Shown piece by piece: positions 1 through 6,570 of a stretch of DNA of 11,849 nt. The notes beneath the pieces were generated by a model. The model did no database searches. It was given only the letters and a program-made list of their open reading frames with translations, and had not been told where the DNA came from. Each line of letters begins with the position of its first letter. Position 1 is the stretch's first letter. The position numbers and the translations under genes were made by a program. This stretch comes from an uncultured Eggerthella sp. (GTDB lineage: Bacteria > Actinomycetota > Coriobacteriia > Coriobacteriales > Eggerthellaceae): positions 1 to 11,849 of the forward strand of contig URMQ01000040.1 in NCBI GenBank assembly GCA_900548955.1, read 5' to 3'.

Positions 1-5
1 TATAT

Positions 6-53
6 AAAAGAACCTACAAAAAAGGTACGATTTACCGCTTTAAAAGTTCTTTT
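6..53. terminator. Possible terminator hairpin at the left edge
   Basis: AAAAGAAC (6-13) is the exact reverse complement of GTTCTTTT (46-53), and the right arm runs into a T-rich stretch. The stem is AT-rich and the loop is about 32 nt, so it would be a weak terminator for a gene lying to the left of the window. It may instead be chance in AT-rich DNA. Confidence 0.25.
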
Positions 54-57
54 GTGT

Positions 58-66
58 TTATCCACA
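58..66 (+). promoter_or_regulatory. Consensus DnaA-box 9-mer
   Basis: TTATCCACA at 58-66 matches the DnaA-box consensus exactly. Only one copy is seen and no AT-rich unwinding element or dnaA/dnaN gene is nearby, so this is not an origin. It could be an isolated DnaA site or chance. Confidence 0.3.
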
Positions 67-348
67 AAAACCGTGTGTCCGTATACAAATTTATAGGCAC
101 ATTTTTATCTTGGTAAGGCTAGACTTATTAAATTGCTATTTGAAATCAAACGGAAGATTCCTTAATGCAGCAAAGGTTAGAGTCGTTTGAGGTGGATGAT
201 AGCTAGTAAGAAATATCGTTGCAGATTTCGCAATGATAATAACTATGGGATGTATGGTAAGCGCTGTGCTGCTAGTGATTACTGTAGCGTAGCTTTTAAT
301 ACTTGGGGTATTGACGCTGCGTTTCTGTGATTGAAGGGGGATCGTTTC

Positions 349-1224
349 ATGATTCGAATTATGATCGATTCGGGTTCTGAGTATTTGCCTAAAGAAGCAC
401 AGGCTAAAGGTATAGAAGTTCTACCTATTGTTACCAATGTTGGTGGCAATGATTATCGTGATGGTTTCGATTTGGGACGAGACGAATTCTTTGAACTCTT
501 AGAGGAGACGGGTCAGTTTCCTACCACCTCGCAAATTACCCCTCATGTGTTTGCAGAAAAATTCAAAGAGGCACTTGATGCAGGGGATGAAGTAATTGCT
601 ATCATTCTTTCTTCTGCGCTGAGTGGTACGTATCAAAATGCCTGTATGGCACAAGCCATGGTTGGTAACGAAGGCATTTATGTAATCGATTCTCTTACGG
701 CAACGTATCCTATAAGTATCATGGCTGATTACGCTGCAAAGCTTCGTGATGAAGGTATGTCTGCTGCTCAGATTGTTGAGGCTATTGAGGAGCTGAAAGG
801 ATCTGCCAAAGTTATCGCGATGGTGGATACGCTTGAGTATTTGCAGCGCGGTGGTCGTATTCCTAAGGCAGCTGCAAAGATTGGAGAAGCGGCTAAGCTA
901 AAGCCCGTAATTTCGGTAACGGAAAAAGGCGACCTTGCTATGATTTCGGCATGCTTGGGGCGCAAGCGCGCTTTCGATACCATCATGAAGCAGCTTGAGT
1001 CTATCGAGATAGATGATCGCTTTCCTGTGTATGCAATTTATTCCTACGGCATTAAGAACTGCGAACGTCTAGAGGTTCGCTTGCAAGAAGCGGGAATTTC
1101 TGTGACTGAGCGTCGTCAAATTGGTTATGTAATTGGTTCCCACATTGGACCTAATGCGTGTGGTGTGGTGTATGTAGAAAAGAAACCTAAAAAAGGCGGC
1201 ATCAAGGCTTTTTTCAGGAAATAA
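349..1224 (+). CDS. DegV family (fatty-acid-binding) protein
   Basis: The product is 291 aa, the usual DegV length. DegV/FakB proteins bind one fatty acid between two domains; FakB members present it to the FakA kinase for phosphorylation, feeding exogenous fatty acids into phospholipid synthesis. Visible family motifs are PTTSQITP (58-65, the carboxylate-binding Thr/Ser region), SSALSGTYQNA (88-98), DTLEYLQRGGRI (160-171) and GSHIGPNACG (263-272). The C-terminus is a basic tail, KKPKKGGIKAFFRK. I chose ATG 349 because AAGGGGG (334-340) sits 8 nt upstream. A TTG at 331 in the same frame would place that SD inside the gene, and the family normally starts directly with the first beta strand, here IRIMIDSG. 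The gene looks monocistronic and converges on the symporter gene. Its specific ligand cannot be told from sequence. Confidence 0.93.
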   Translation: MIRIMIDSGSEYLPKEAQAKGIEVLPIVTNVGGNDYRDGFDLGRDEFFELLEETGQFPTTSQITPHVFAEKFKEALDAGDEVIAIILSSALSGTYQNACMAQAMVGNEGIYVIDSLTATYPISIMADYAAKLRDEGMSAAQIVEAIEELKGSAKVIAMVDTLEYLQRGGRIPKAAAKIGEAAKLKPVISVTEKGDLAMISACLGRKRAFDTIMKQLESIEIDDRFPVYAIYSYGIKNCERLEVRLQEAGISVTERRQIGYVIGSHIGPNACGVVYVEKKPKKGGIKAFFRK

Positions 1225-1230
1225 GCCTAT

Positions 1231-1411
1231 ACCCTGCAGAAAAATGCGGAAAGTGAGAGGGTCGCACTACTGAGTAAGCTTATTGGTGAAGCCTCGATAT
1301 CAATTCAATGTAATCATCCAAAAGAAAAATGCACCGACCGATGAATTATTGGTCGGTGCATTTTGTAGGTACAACGAAAAGTCTCTCACTAACGGCGTTT
1401 TTCTGCAGGGT
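1231..1411. repeat. Imperfect 31-bp inverted repeat around a terminator, MITE-like
   Basis: The 31 bases at 1231-1261 match the reverse complement of 1381-1411 at 25 positions. The outermost 14 are identical (ACCCTGCAGAAAAA), and the inner half keeps the AGTGAGAG block. The arms enclose 119 bp that include the perfect terminator hairpin at 1326-1364. Arms of this length bounding a short non-coding segment resemble a miniature inverted-repeat element. I see no clear target-site duplication at the ends, so an old degenerate element or simply a large folded 3' region of the convergent genes are alternatives. Confidence 0.5.
1326..1364. terminator. Bidirectional Rho-independent terminator, degV / symporter
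   Basis: AAAATGCACCGACC (1326-1339) pairs perfectly with GGTCGGTGCATTTT (1351-1364), giving a 14-bp stem with an 11-nt loop. On the plus strand the stem ends in TTTT. On the minus strand it ends in a T-rich run read from the A-tract at 1321-1329. Its position between two convergent genes fits termination of both transcripts. Confidence 0.8.
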
Positions 1412-1454
1412 GGTGCCGAATTTCGCAGAAAACGTAGTCAAAACCCCGTAATCA

Positions 1455-2876
1455 CTACTTGGATGCGACGGTCGGGATAGGTGTTTCGTCTACTTCTTCA
1501 AGATTATCGTCGTAAATGTAGTATTTCGTTTCTTTGGCAATCATGCCAGACAAGAGCAAAACCATGATGATATTAGGAATTGCCATCAGAGCGTTTCCAA
1601 TGTCGGAAATGGTCCAAACAATATCACCAACACCAATTGCACCTAAGAAGGCAACGACAACATAGATTACCTGGTAGGGCTTAATGGCGCGTTTGCCAAA
1701 GAGGTAGGTGATACAACGGCTTCCGTAGTAAGACCAGCCCAGAATGGTGGAATAAGAGAAGCTGATCATGCCAAGAACCAAAAGGGGAGTTCCGATATAC
1801 GGAATTTGCGCGAATGCCACACTTGCCAGTTGCGCACCAGAGAACACCGAAGGGTTAGCTAAGATTTGTTCCTGAATGCTTGGGAAGGCAAGCATAGTAG
1901 AAACCAAAACAATACCGGTAAGTGCGCAGATTACAACAGTTGACCAGAAGGTACCCGTCATACCAATGAGCGCCTGTTCGGCAGGATTAGGAGTCTTAGC
2001 TGCAGCAGCAACGATTGGTGCAGAACCAAGGCCAGATTCGTTGGAGAATAAGCCACGAGCGCAGCCGAACTGCAATGCGACCATAATGCCTGATCCAACT
2101 GCACCGCCAAAGGCTGCCTTAGCAGTGAACGCGCATTCGAAAATAAGCACTACCGCATCCCAAAGATATGCCCAGTTAAAGATCAAAATAACAAGACATC
2201 CTGCGGCATAGCCTATAGCCATAATGGGAACAAGCTTTTCGCATACATTGGAAATAATCTGAACGCCACCAAAGATTACGATGGCAACACAGAAAACAAT
2301 GATAAGACCAATGATCCAAGGCTCAACGTTAATGCCAGAAGAGGTAAGAATGCCTGTCATTGCAGATGCCTGAACAGCAGAACCAGTACCAATTGCGGCA
2401 ATAGCGGCAAACAGCGCGAAGGCTACCGCACCTAATTTTGCATACCAAGGCACCTTGCCGTTTTTGGTGAAACCGCGCTGCCATGCATACATGGCACCAC
2501 CAAGCATGTTGCCGTTGTGGTCTTTAACGCGGTATTTGATGGCTACAAAAATCTCGGAATATTTGGTAGCAATACCGAAAATACCAGTGAGCCACATCCA
2601 GAAAACAGCACCAGGGCCGCCTGCCAAAATAGCGGTTGCAACACCAACGATAGAACCGGTACCGATGGTTGCTGCTAGAGCAGTGGCAAGAGCGCCAAAT
2701 GCAGTGATGTCTCCTTCGTTACCTTCTTTTTTAGTAAGAGACATTTTGATTGCTTGTGGAAGGCGTTTTTGAATAAAGCCCGTGCGGAACGTAAGGAAAA
2801 TGTGGGAACCAAGTAATAAGACGATCATTGCAGGACCCCAAACAAAGGCATCAATTTGATTTAAGATTTCAACCAT
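1455..2876 (-). CDS. Alanine/glycine:cation symporter (AGCS family)
   Basis: The product is a 473-aa polytopic inner-membrane protein. AGCS (AlsT/DagA-like) carriers import alanine or glycine with Na+ or H+. The signature region is present as ITAFGALATALAATIGTG, followed by GSIVGVATAI, GGPGAVFWMW and ATKYSEI. A later FSNESGLGSAPIVAAAA segment is also typical. Hydrophobic segments run almost end to end and the tail is short, polar and acidic. I chose ATG 2876 because MVEILNQIDAFVWGP matches the usual start of the family; a GTG at 2930 would add 18 residues with no good SD. The SD for ATG 2876 is weak (GAAAG, 7 nt away). The gene is separated from the upstream acyl carrier protein gene by a terminator, so it is probably transcribed alone. 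The exact substrate and ion cannot be read from sequence. Confidence 0.92.
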   Translation of the reverse strand: MVEILNQIDAFVWGPAMIVLLLGSHIFLTFRTGFIQKRLPQAIKMSLTKKEGNEGDITAFGALATALAATIGTGSIVGVATAILAGGPGAVFWMWLTGIFGIATKYSEIFVAIKYRVKDHNGNMLGGAMYAWQRGFTKNGKVPWYAKLGAVAFALFAAIAAIGTGSAVQASAMTGILTSSGINVEPWIIGLIIVFCVAIVIFGGVQIISNVCEKLVPIMAIGYAAGCLVILIFNWAYLWDAVVLIFECAFTAKAAFGGAVGSGIMVALQFGCARGLFSNESGLGSAPIVAAAAKTPNPAEQALIGMTGTFWSTVVICALTGIVLVSTMLAFPSIQEQILANPSVFSGAQLASVAFAQIPYIGTPLLVLGMISFSYSTILGWSYYGSRCITYLFGKRAIKPYQVIYVVVAFLGAIGVGDIVWTISDIGNALMAIPNIIMVLLLSGMIAKETKYYIYDDNLEEVDETPIPTVASK

Positions 2877-3003
2877 GAATTGTCTTTCGATTAGCAAAAG
2901 ACGTAAAAGATCAGGCGTTATTGCTAACACCTTAAAACTAAGACATATAATTCAAGCTTATCTAGGGCGTCTTTTGGGCGGATAAATACAGGGCAGAGTA
3001 AAC

Positions 3004-3045
3004 AAAAAAAGAAAATCGGATAAGGGGCAAACTCATCCGATTTTC
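3004..3045 (-). terminator. Rho-independent terminator of the acyl carrier protein gene
   Basis: GAAAATCGGAT (3011-3021) pairs perfectly with ATCCGATTTTC (3035-3045), an 11-bp stem with a 13-nt loop. Read on the minus strand it is followed directly by seven T residues (complement of 3004-3010). It lies 12 nt past the stop of the carrier protein gene and isolates it from the symporter gene. Confidence 0.85.
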
Positions 3046-3057
3046 TCGTTGCGTTAT

Positions 3058-3279
3058 TTACTTAAGGCCTTCGATGTACTCTACAAGGTCGCCAACGGTT
3101 TCGAGACCTTCAGGTTCGCCGAACTCAACTTCGCATTCATCTTCAAGATCGCAAATGAGTTCAACCATGTCGAGAGAATCGATGCCAAGAGAATCAAAGG
3201 TGGCATCTTCGGTAACCTGTTCAGGATCGATATCCAAATTGTCATGCAACAGGTTAGTGATAATTTCCATGGTATCCAT
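3058..3279 (-). CDS. acpP: Acyl carrier protein
   Basis: This is a 73-aa, strongly acidic, four-helix acyl carrier protein. The phosphopantetheine attachment motif is GIDSLDMVEL, with the modified serine at residue 35. The DSLD core and the acidic helix after it (ELICDLEDECEVEF) are the face that docks fatty-acid-synthesis enzymes. The start is ATG 3279 because AAAGGA lies 8 nt upstream; a second Met four residues in is possible, and upstream codons in frame lack an SD. The gene stands alone: no fab or acpS gene is next to it, and it has its own terminator. The general fatty-acid-synthesis ACP is the likely role, though a dedicated carrier for another pathway cannot be excluded. A weak promoter, TTGCCT then TAAGAT with 16 nt between, lies upstream on the minus strand at about 3354-3381. 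Confidence 0.93.
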   Translation of the reverse strand: MDTMEIITNLLHDNLDIDPEQVTEDATFDSLGIDSLDMVELICDLEDECEVEFGEPEGLETVGDLVEYIEGLK

Positions 3280-3385
3280 GTTAACTATCCTTTCTATAGA
3301 CTGTATGCAGATATCCCCAATCCGCATTATTTAACAAATGAAAATTTACTTTGCCTATCTTAGCGGATACCAAAATAAAGGCAAA

Positions 3386-3413
3386 TTGATACATTATTAA
3401 TTGTGAATATGGT
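3386..3413 (+). promoter_or_regulatory. Possible sigma-70 promoter for the methyltransferase gene
   Basis: TTGATA (3386-3391, 5 of 6 to the -35 consensus) and TATGGT (3408-3413, 4 of 6 to the -10) are separated by 16 nt. The leader to the start codon would be about 100 nt. No other candidate in this gap is better, but the match is modest. Confidence 0.3.
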
Positions 3414-3521
3414 TGCTGTTTAAAAGCAGCTGGTTTTGGTTGGCAGAGTTTAGCAGTTTCGAGAAGTTAGTTTGCAACTGGCCGGCTTTGAAGAATTGGT
3501 TTGATGCTAAAGGAGGAGCGC

Positions 3522-4427
3522 ATGGAAAGTATGGCGCAACAGTGGCGAAATTTAGATAAGGTTCGTCGAACTCCAGATTCAGCCAAACATTGGGATAATC
3601 GCTCCCTTACCTACGGTAAGGAAGACAGCAATAAGGAAGCCAGCGATGCGTATGTTGCTCGTTTTATCGAAAAAATGCGTCTAGAAAAGCCCAGTATTAT
3701 TTTGGATATGGGTTGTGGAACGGGGCTTCTAGCTATTCCGCTTGCTAAACAGGGGCATGGTGTTATAGCGGCGGATTTCAGCGAAGGCATGTTGGCACGC
3801 TTGCGCGAAGATGCAGAAAAGGCGGGAGTGTCGGTGCTATTACCGTGCAAAGATGAACATACGGGAATGCTGCAGATACCCGATGCGCAAGGAGGATTTA
3901 TCATCCCGCTTCAAATGAGTTGGGATGACGATTGGACTTCTTTTGGTCTGTGCGACAACATGGTTGATATTGCGCTTGCGTCTCGTTCCATCATTACGCA
4001 CGATTTGGAAGATTCACTTCGTAAACTTTCAAAAAGTGCGCGAATCCGTGTGTGTATAACAGCAAATTTAGGAGTATCCCCAAAAGCTAATCCTGCAATT
4101 GCGAAGGTTATGGGGGTAACGCTCGAAAAGCATAATGATGCCGTTTTTGTTTTTGGTGTTGCTCACGAATTGGGCTTTGAGCCTGAGGTTTCTTATATTC
4201 ATTCGCCCCGATTGCGCGTGTATGCTTCTCGCGATGAAGCCTATCGCTCGCTTCTTAAAACGCTCGACTACATTGATTCGAATACAGAACAAGTTGATCT
4301 TGAAGCCGCGAAACAAAGGCTTCGTGATTGGCTTTTGGTTCATTTAGTTCCAGGCGAAGTTGAGGGAACATGGCGTCTTGATAAGCCACAAATAGTTCCG
4401 TGGGCTTTTCTTTGTTGGGATGTGTGA
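3522..4427 (+). CDS. Class I SAM-dependent methyltransferase, substrate unknown
   Basis: The product is a 301-aa soluble protein. Motif I, LDMGCGTG (61-68), and the acidic strand-2 motif AADFSEGM (84-91) define the SAM site; ALASRSI (151-157) is in the motif IV position. The N-terminal ~45 residues contain HWDNRSLTYG, the substrate-side lid region seen in many small-molecule methyltransferases. The C-terminal ~120 residues, including SPKANPAIAKVMG and YIHSPRLRVYASRDEAY, are not a domain I recognise. ATG 3522 follows the strong SD AAAGGAGGAG. The stop is only 8 nt from the 3' end of selC on the other strand. A bulged hairpin with a T-rich tail (4384-4410), inside the last codons, may end transcription. 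Proximity to selC hints at selenium or tRNA biology, but nothing in the protein shows it. Confidence 0.82.
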   Translation: MESMAQQWRNLDKVRRTPDSAKHWDNRSLTYGKEDSNKEASDAYVARFIEKMRLEKPSIILDMGCGTGLLAIPLAKQGHGVIAADFSEGMLARLREDAEKAGVSVLLPCKDEHTGMLQIPDAQGGFIIPLQMSWDDDWTSFGLCDNMVDIALASRSIITHDLEDSLRKLSKSARIRVCITANLGVSPKANPAIAKVMGVTLEKHNDAVFVFGVAHELGFEPEVSYIHSPRLRVYASRDEAYRSLLKTLDYIDSNTEQVDLEAAKQRLRDWLLVHLVPGEVEGTWRLDKPQIVPWAFLCWDV

Positions 4428-4435
4428 AAGTAAAA

Positions 4436-4532
4436 TGGCGGAGACGTATGCGAATCGAACACACCCGAGACGTTCTGCGCGCCTCACAACGGCTTTGAAG
4501 GCCGCGGAGCCCACCAGGACTCACCCGTCTCC
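4436..4532 (-). tRNA. selC: tRNA-Sec (anticodon UCA)
   Basis: The minus strand from 4532 to 4436 folds as a 97-nt selenocysteine tRNA with an encoded CCA. The acceptor begins GGAGACG, pairing with CGTCTCC before discriminator G. The D stem has six pairs (GAGTCC/GGGCTC) around a UGGU loop, a hallmark of bacterial tRNA-Sec. The anticodon loop is CUUCAAA with UCA at tRNA positions 35-37 (4498-4496). A long variable arm (GAGGCG/CGTCTC) and the T loop TTCGATT follow. It is charged with serine, converted by SelA and delivered by SelB to UGA codons. The eighth acceptor pair is G opposite A rather than Watson-Crick. It lies 78 nt past the selB stop and is probably in the same unit. No clear terminator follows. 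Confidence 0.96.
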
Positions 4533-4546
4533 ACAAGGTCTTTTGC

Positions 4547-4552
4547 ATTGTA
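4547..4552 (-). promoter_or_regulatory. Possible -10 box for independent selC transcription
   Basis: On the minus strand TACAAT (4552-4547) matches the -10 consensus at 5 of 6 and lies 14 nt before the tRNA 5' end, a sensible distance for a tRNA start. The -35 position, CTATCA, is poor. selC may instead be processed from the selA-selB transcript. Confidence 0.3.
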
Positions 4553-4610
4553 GCGCCGTTTATCTTACCTGATAGCAGACAAAATATAAGGCAGAATAGT
4601 TTTTTGCGCC

Positions 4611-6554
4611 CTATTTTTCGGGCAGAACACGCACGTCCCCTTTTCTGATAGTTAGTTTTTGATCATCAAAATATTCCAGAAGGGGAATTGCGTATTTTCT
4701 GCTGGTTCCCATGGCTTCTTTTAATTGCGTAGCGCTGCCTTGTTCGTTTTCTAAAAGATAGGCTTTTGTTTTTTCATAAAAGGCATCAAGAACGGGTTTG
4801 GCAAAGCACAAGGTTTTAGAAATACGGCATGCTTTTTGTTGCTGTTCAAGAAGGGTGAGAGCCTTAGCGCCTCGACTTTGATCTATTCCTGCTTCAACAA
4901 AAAGATCCGCCACAACAGGGGGAGTGGTTCCATAGGAAACAAGAAGGCTTTCAAGGGTTTGTGCAGTCTGTTCTTCAAGATTTCGAGCGCCCGCGCTTGC
5001 TTTCGGATGGCTTATTTCGCCTTCGTGCATTACAACTTTTTCTTGGCGGATACTCTCTTCAAGGATTGCTTCAAAACAGCCTTCTTCCAAATGGTAAGGC
5101 AGCTTTTGCTGTAGGGCACCTTTAGAGATACCTGTTTTTGCAGGATTTTCAGCGTGAAAGTTAAGAAGGATATTTTCTAGCGTCATTACTTGCTTCTGAA
5201 TTACAGGCTTTTGAGCAAAGTATTGTTCTGTGTCATGTGAGAGCTGCACATAACGGGGCTTGCCTTTTCCTGTGGTTTGCTCGGAAAGAAGCTGGCCTAT
5301 CCTTTTCGAGCTTAGTCCCGTTATTTGTTTTATCTCAGTAAGACTTACAGGGGTGGTGCTGGAATCTATGATTGCGGTGCATATTTCAGCTTCATCGTTA
5401 CGTGCAAGTGCTGTAAGCAAATTCGAATCGTTTTCGTTGAGCGTTGTGCGACGTTTCGGGCGAGCATTAAGAATAGTGCCGCCACCTATTACGCGCGAAG
5501 GCGATAGAAGACGAACGATAAAATGATCGCCACGCGAAACGGGCAGGGGCTCGTTTAGACGTATTTGGGCAAATGCGGTTTCGTTTGGTTCTAGTGCAGT
5601 TTGGCCGTTCATGAACAATACACGACCAACAACTTCGCGGGTGCCATGAGCAATATGGACGCGTAGACCGCTTTCTAGAGGTTTTTTAGTGCTTAGAACA
5701 GGAATGTAGGTGAACTGAGCATCAAAGCGATCACTTACTTGAAGTGTTTTTGGTGTAGTCAGAAAATCACCTGGTTTCACGTCGCTTTTGTTCACGCCAA
5801 CCAGGTTTAGGGCAGTGCGTGTTCCTGGGGTGCTAAGGGATACTTCTTGATCGTGAACCTGAACGGTGCGTACGCGAACTTTTTTGTGGCTAGGCAACAA
5901 TTCAAGTTCATCGCCAGCATGAATAGATCCACGCCATAACGTACCTGTGACTACAGTTCCTGCTCCCTTGATGGTAAATACGCGATCAATAGGCATGCGA
6001 ATCGATTCAGATGATGAGGCGCTTAATGCCTCGTGCGAACAGTTAACAAGGGCTTCTTTGAGATTGTCGAGCCCTTCGCCATTTTTAGCCGAGACAGGAA
6101 TAATGGGTGCTTTGCTGAAAGGGGTAAAAGAAAGTTCTTCTCGAATTTCTTCTTGAACCAGGCTTACCCATTCTTCATCAACGGTGTCGCATTTGGTGAG
6201 CGCGATAACGCACTTAGTTACGTCGAGTAGTTGCAGGACGGTTAGGTGCTCTCGTGTTTGGGGCATCATGCCATCGTCGGCAGCAATACATACCAGTGCT
6301 AGAGAAATTCCCGATGCACCAGAAATCATTTGGCGAATAAATCGCTCATGACCAGGCACATCTACAATACCTGCTATTGTCCCGTCGGGAAGCTCTAACT
6401 GCGCAAAGCCTAACTCGATGGTTATGCCACGGCGTTTTTCTTCTAAAAGGCGATCAGGATCGGTTCCTGTAAGAGTTTCAATTAAGGTAGATTTTCCATG
6501 GTCGATGTGTCCTGCGGTGCCAATGATGATGCGTTTGTTTTTAGCAGTATCCAT
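4611..6554 (-). CDS. selB: Selenocysteine-specific translation elongation factor SelB
   Basis: SelB is a GTPase that binds Sec-tRNA(Sec) and the SECIS hairpin of selenoprotein mRNAs and delivers selenocysteine at UGA. The 647-aa length is normal. The GTPase domain shows G1 GHIDHGKST (15-23), switch I RGITIELGF (42-50), G3 DVPGH (65-69) and G4 TKCD (120-123). EF-Tu-like domains 2 and 3 follow, including VFTIKGAGTVVTGTL and LPVSRGDHFIVR. The C-terminal half is a series of winged helices; the last contains TSRKYAIPLLEYFD (617-630), the conserved SECIS-binding region. I start at ATG 6554, preceded by AGGAG at 4 nt. An upstream in-frame reading reaches 6665, but it only reads through the selA repeats. 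selA ends 16 nt upstream, so the two are cotranscribed. Confidence 0.96.
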   Translation of the reverse strand: MDTAKNKRIIIGTAGHIDHGKSTLIETLTGTDPDRLLEEKRRGITIELGFAQLELPDGTIAGIVDVPGHERFIRQMISGASGISLALVCIAADDGMMPQTREHLTVLQLLDVTKCVIALTKCDTVDEEWVSLVQEEIREELSFTPFSKAPIIPVSAKNGEGLDNLKEALVNCSHEALSASSSESIRMPIDRVFTIKGAGTVVTGTLWRGSIHAGDELELLPSHKKVRVRTVQVHDQEVSLSTPGTRTALNLVGVNKSDVKPGDFLTTPKTLQVSDRFDAQFTYIPVLSTKKPLESGLRVHIAHGTREVVGRVLFMNGQTALEPNETAFAQIRLNEPLPVSRGDHFIVRLLSPSRVIGGGTILNARPKRRTTLNENDSNLLTALARNDEAEICTAIIDSSTTPVSLTEIKQITGLSSKRIGQLLSEQTTGKGKPRYVQLSHDTEQYFAQKPVIQKQVMTLENILLNFHAENPAKTGISKGALQQKLPYHLEEGCFEAILEESIRQEKVVMHEGEISHPKASAGARNLEEQTAQTLESLLVSYGTTPPVVADLFVEAGIDQSRGAKALTLLEQQQKACRISKTLCFAKPVLDAFYEKTKAYLLENEQGSATQLKEAMGTSRKYAIPLLEYFDDQKLTIRKGDVRVLPEK

Positions 6555-6570
6555 AGTGCTCCTATCAGGA

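Larger units (their letters stand above)
1..348. other. Gene-free stretch upstream of degV
   Basis: No convincing coding region, RNA gene or strong sigma-70 promoter is visible here. The stretch is AT-rich. It contains an 8-bp inverted repeat near its left end, one perfect DnaA-box 9-mer (58-66) and a weak 7-bp inverted repeat, TCAAACG at 146-152 against CGTTTGA at 184-190. The degV promoter must lie in it, but I cannot place it. GATAAT at 235-240 resembles a -10 box, with no matching -35 at the right distance. Confidence 0.5.

Noticed and set aside
233..292. 19-residue hydrophobic peptide upstream of degV
   Set aside because: There is no SD and the size is too small to separate from chance in AT-rich DNA.
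1876..2772. Plus-strand frames of 111 and 105 codons within the symporter gene
   Set aside because: They are antisense shadows without SD or family features.
3049..3363. Plus-strand frames of about 86 and 104 codons over the acyl carrier protein gene
   Set aside because: Both are shadows of the acp coding strand, which has the DSLD motif, SD and terminator.
4255..4548. Minus-strand frame running through selC into the methyltransferase
   Set aside because: It covers a tRNA gene and has no recognisable motif or SD.
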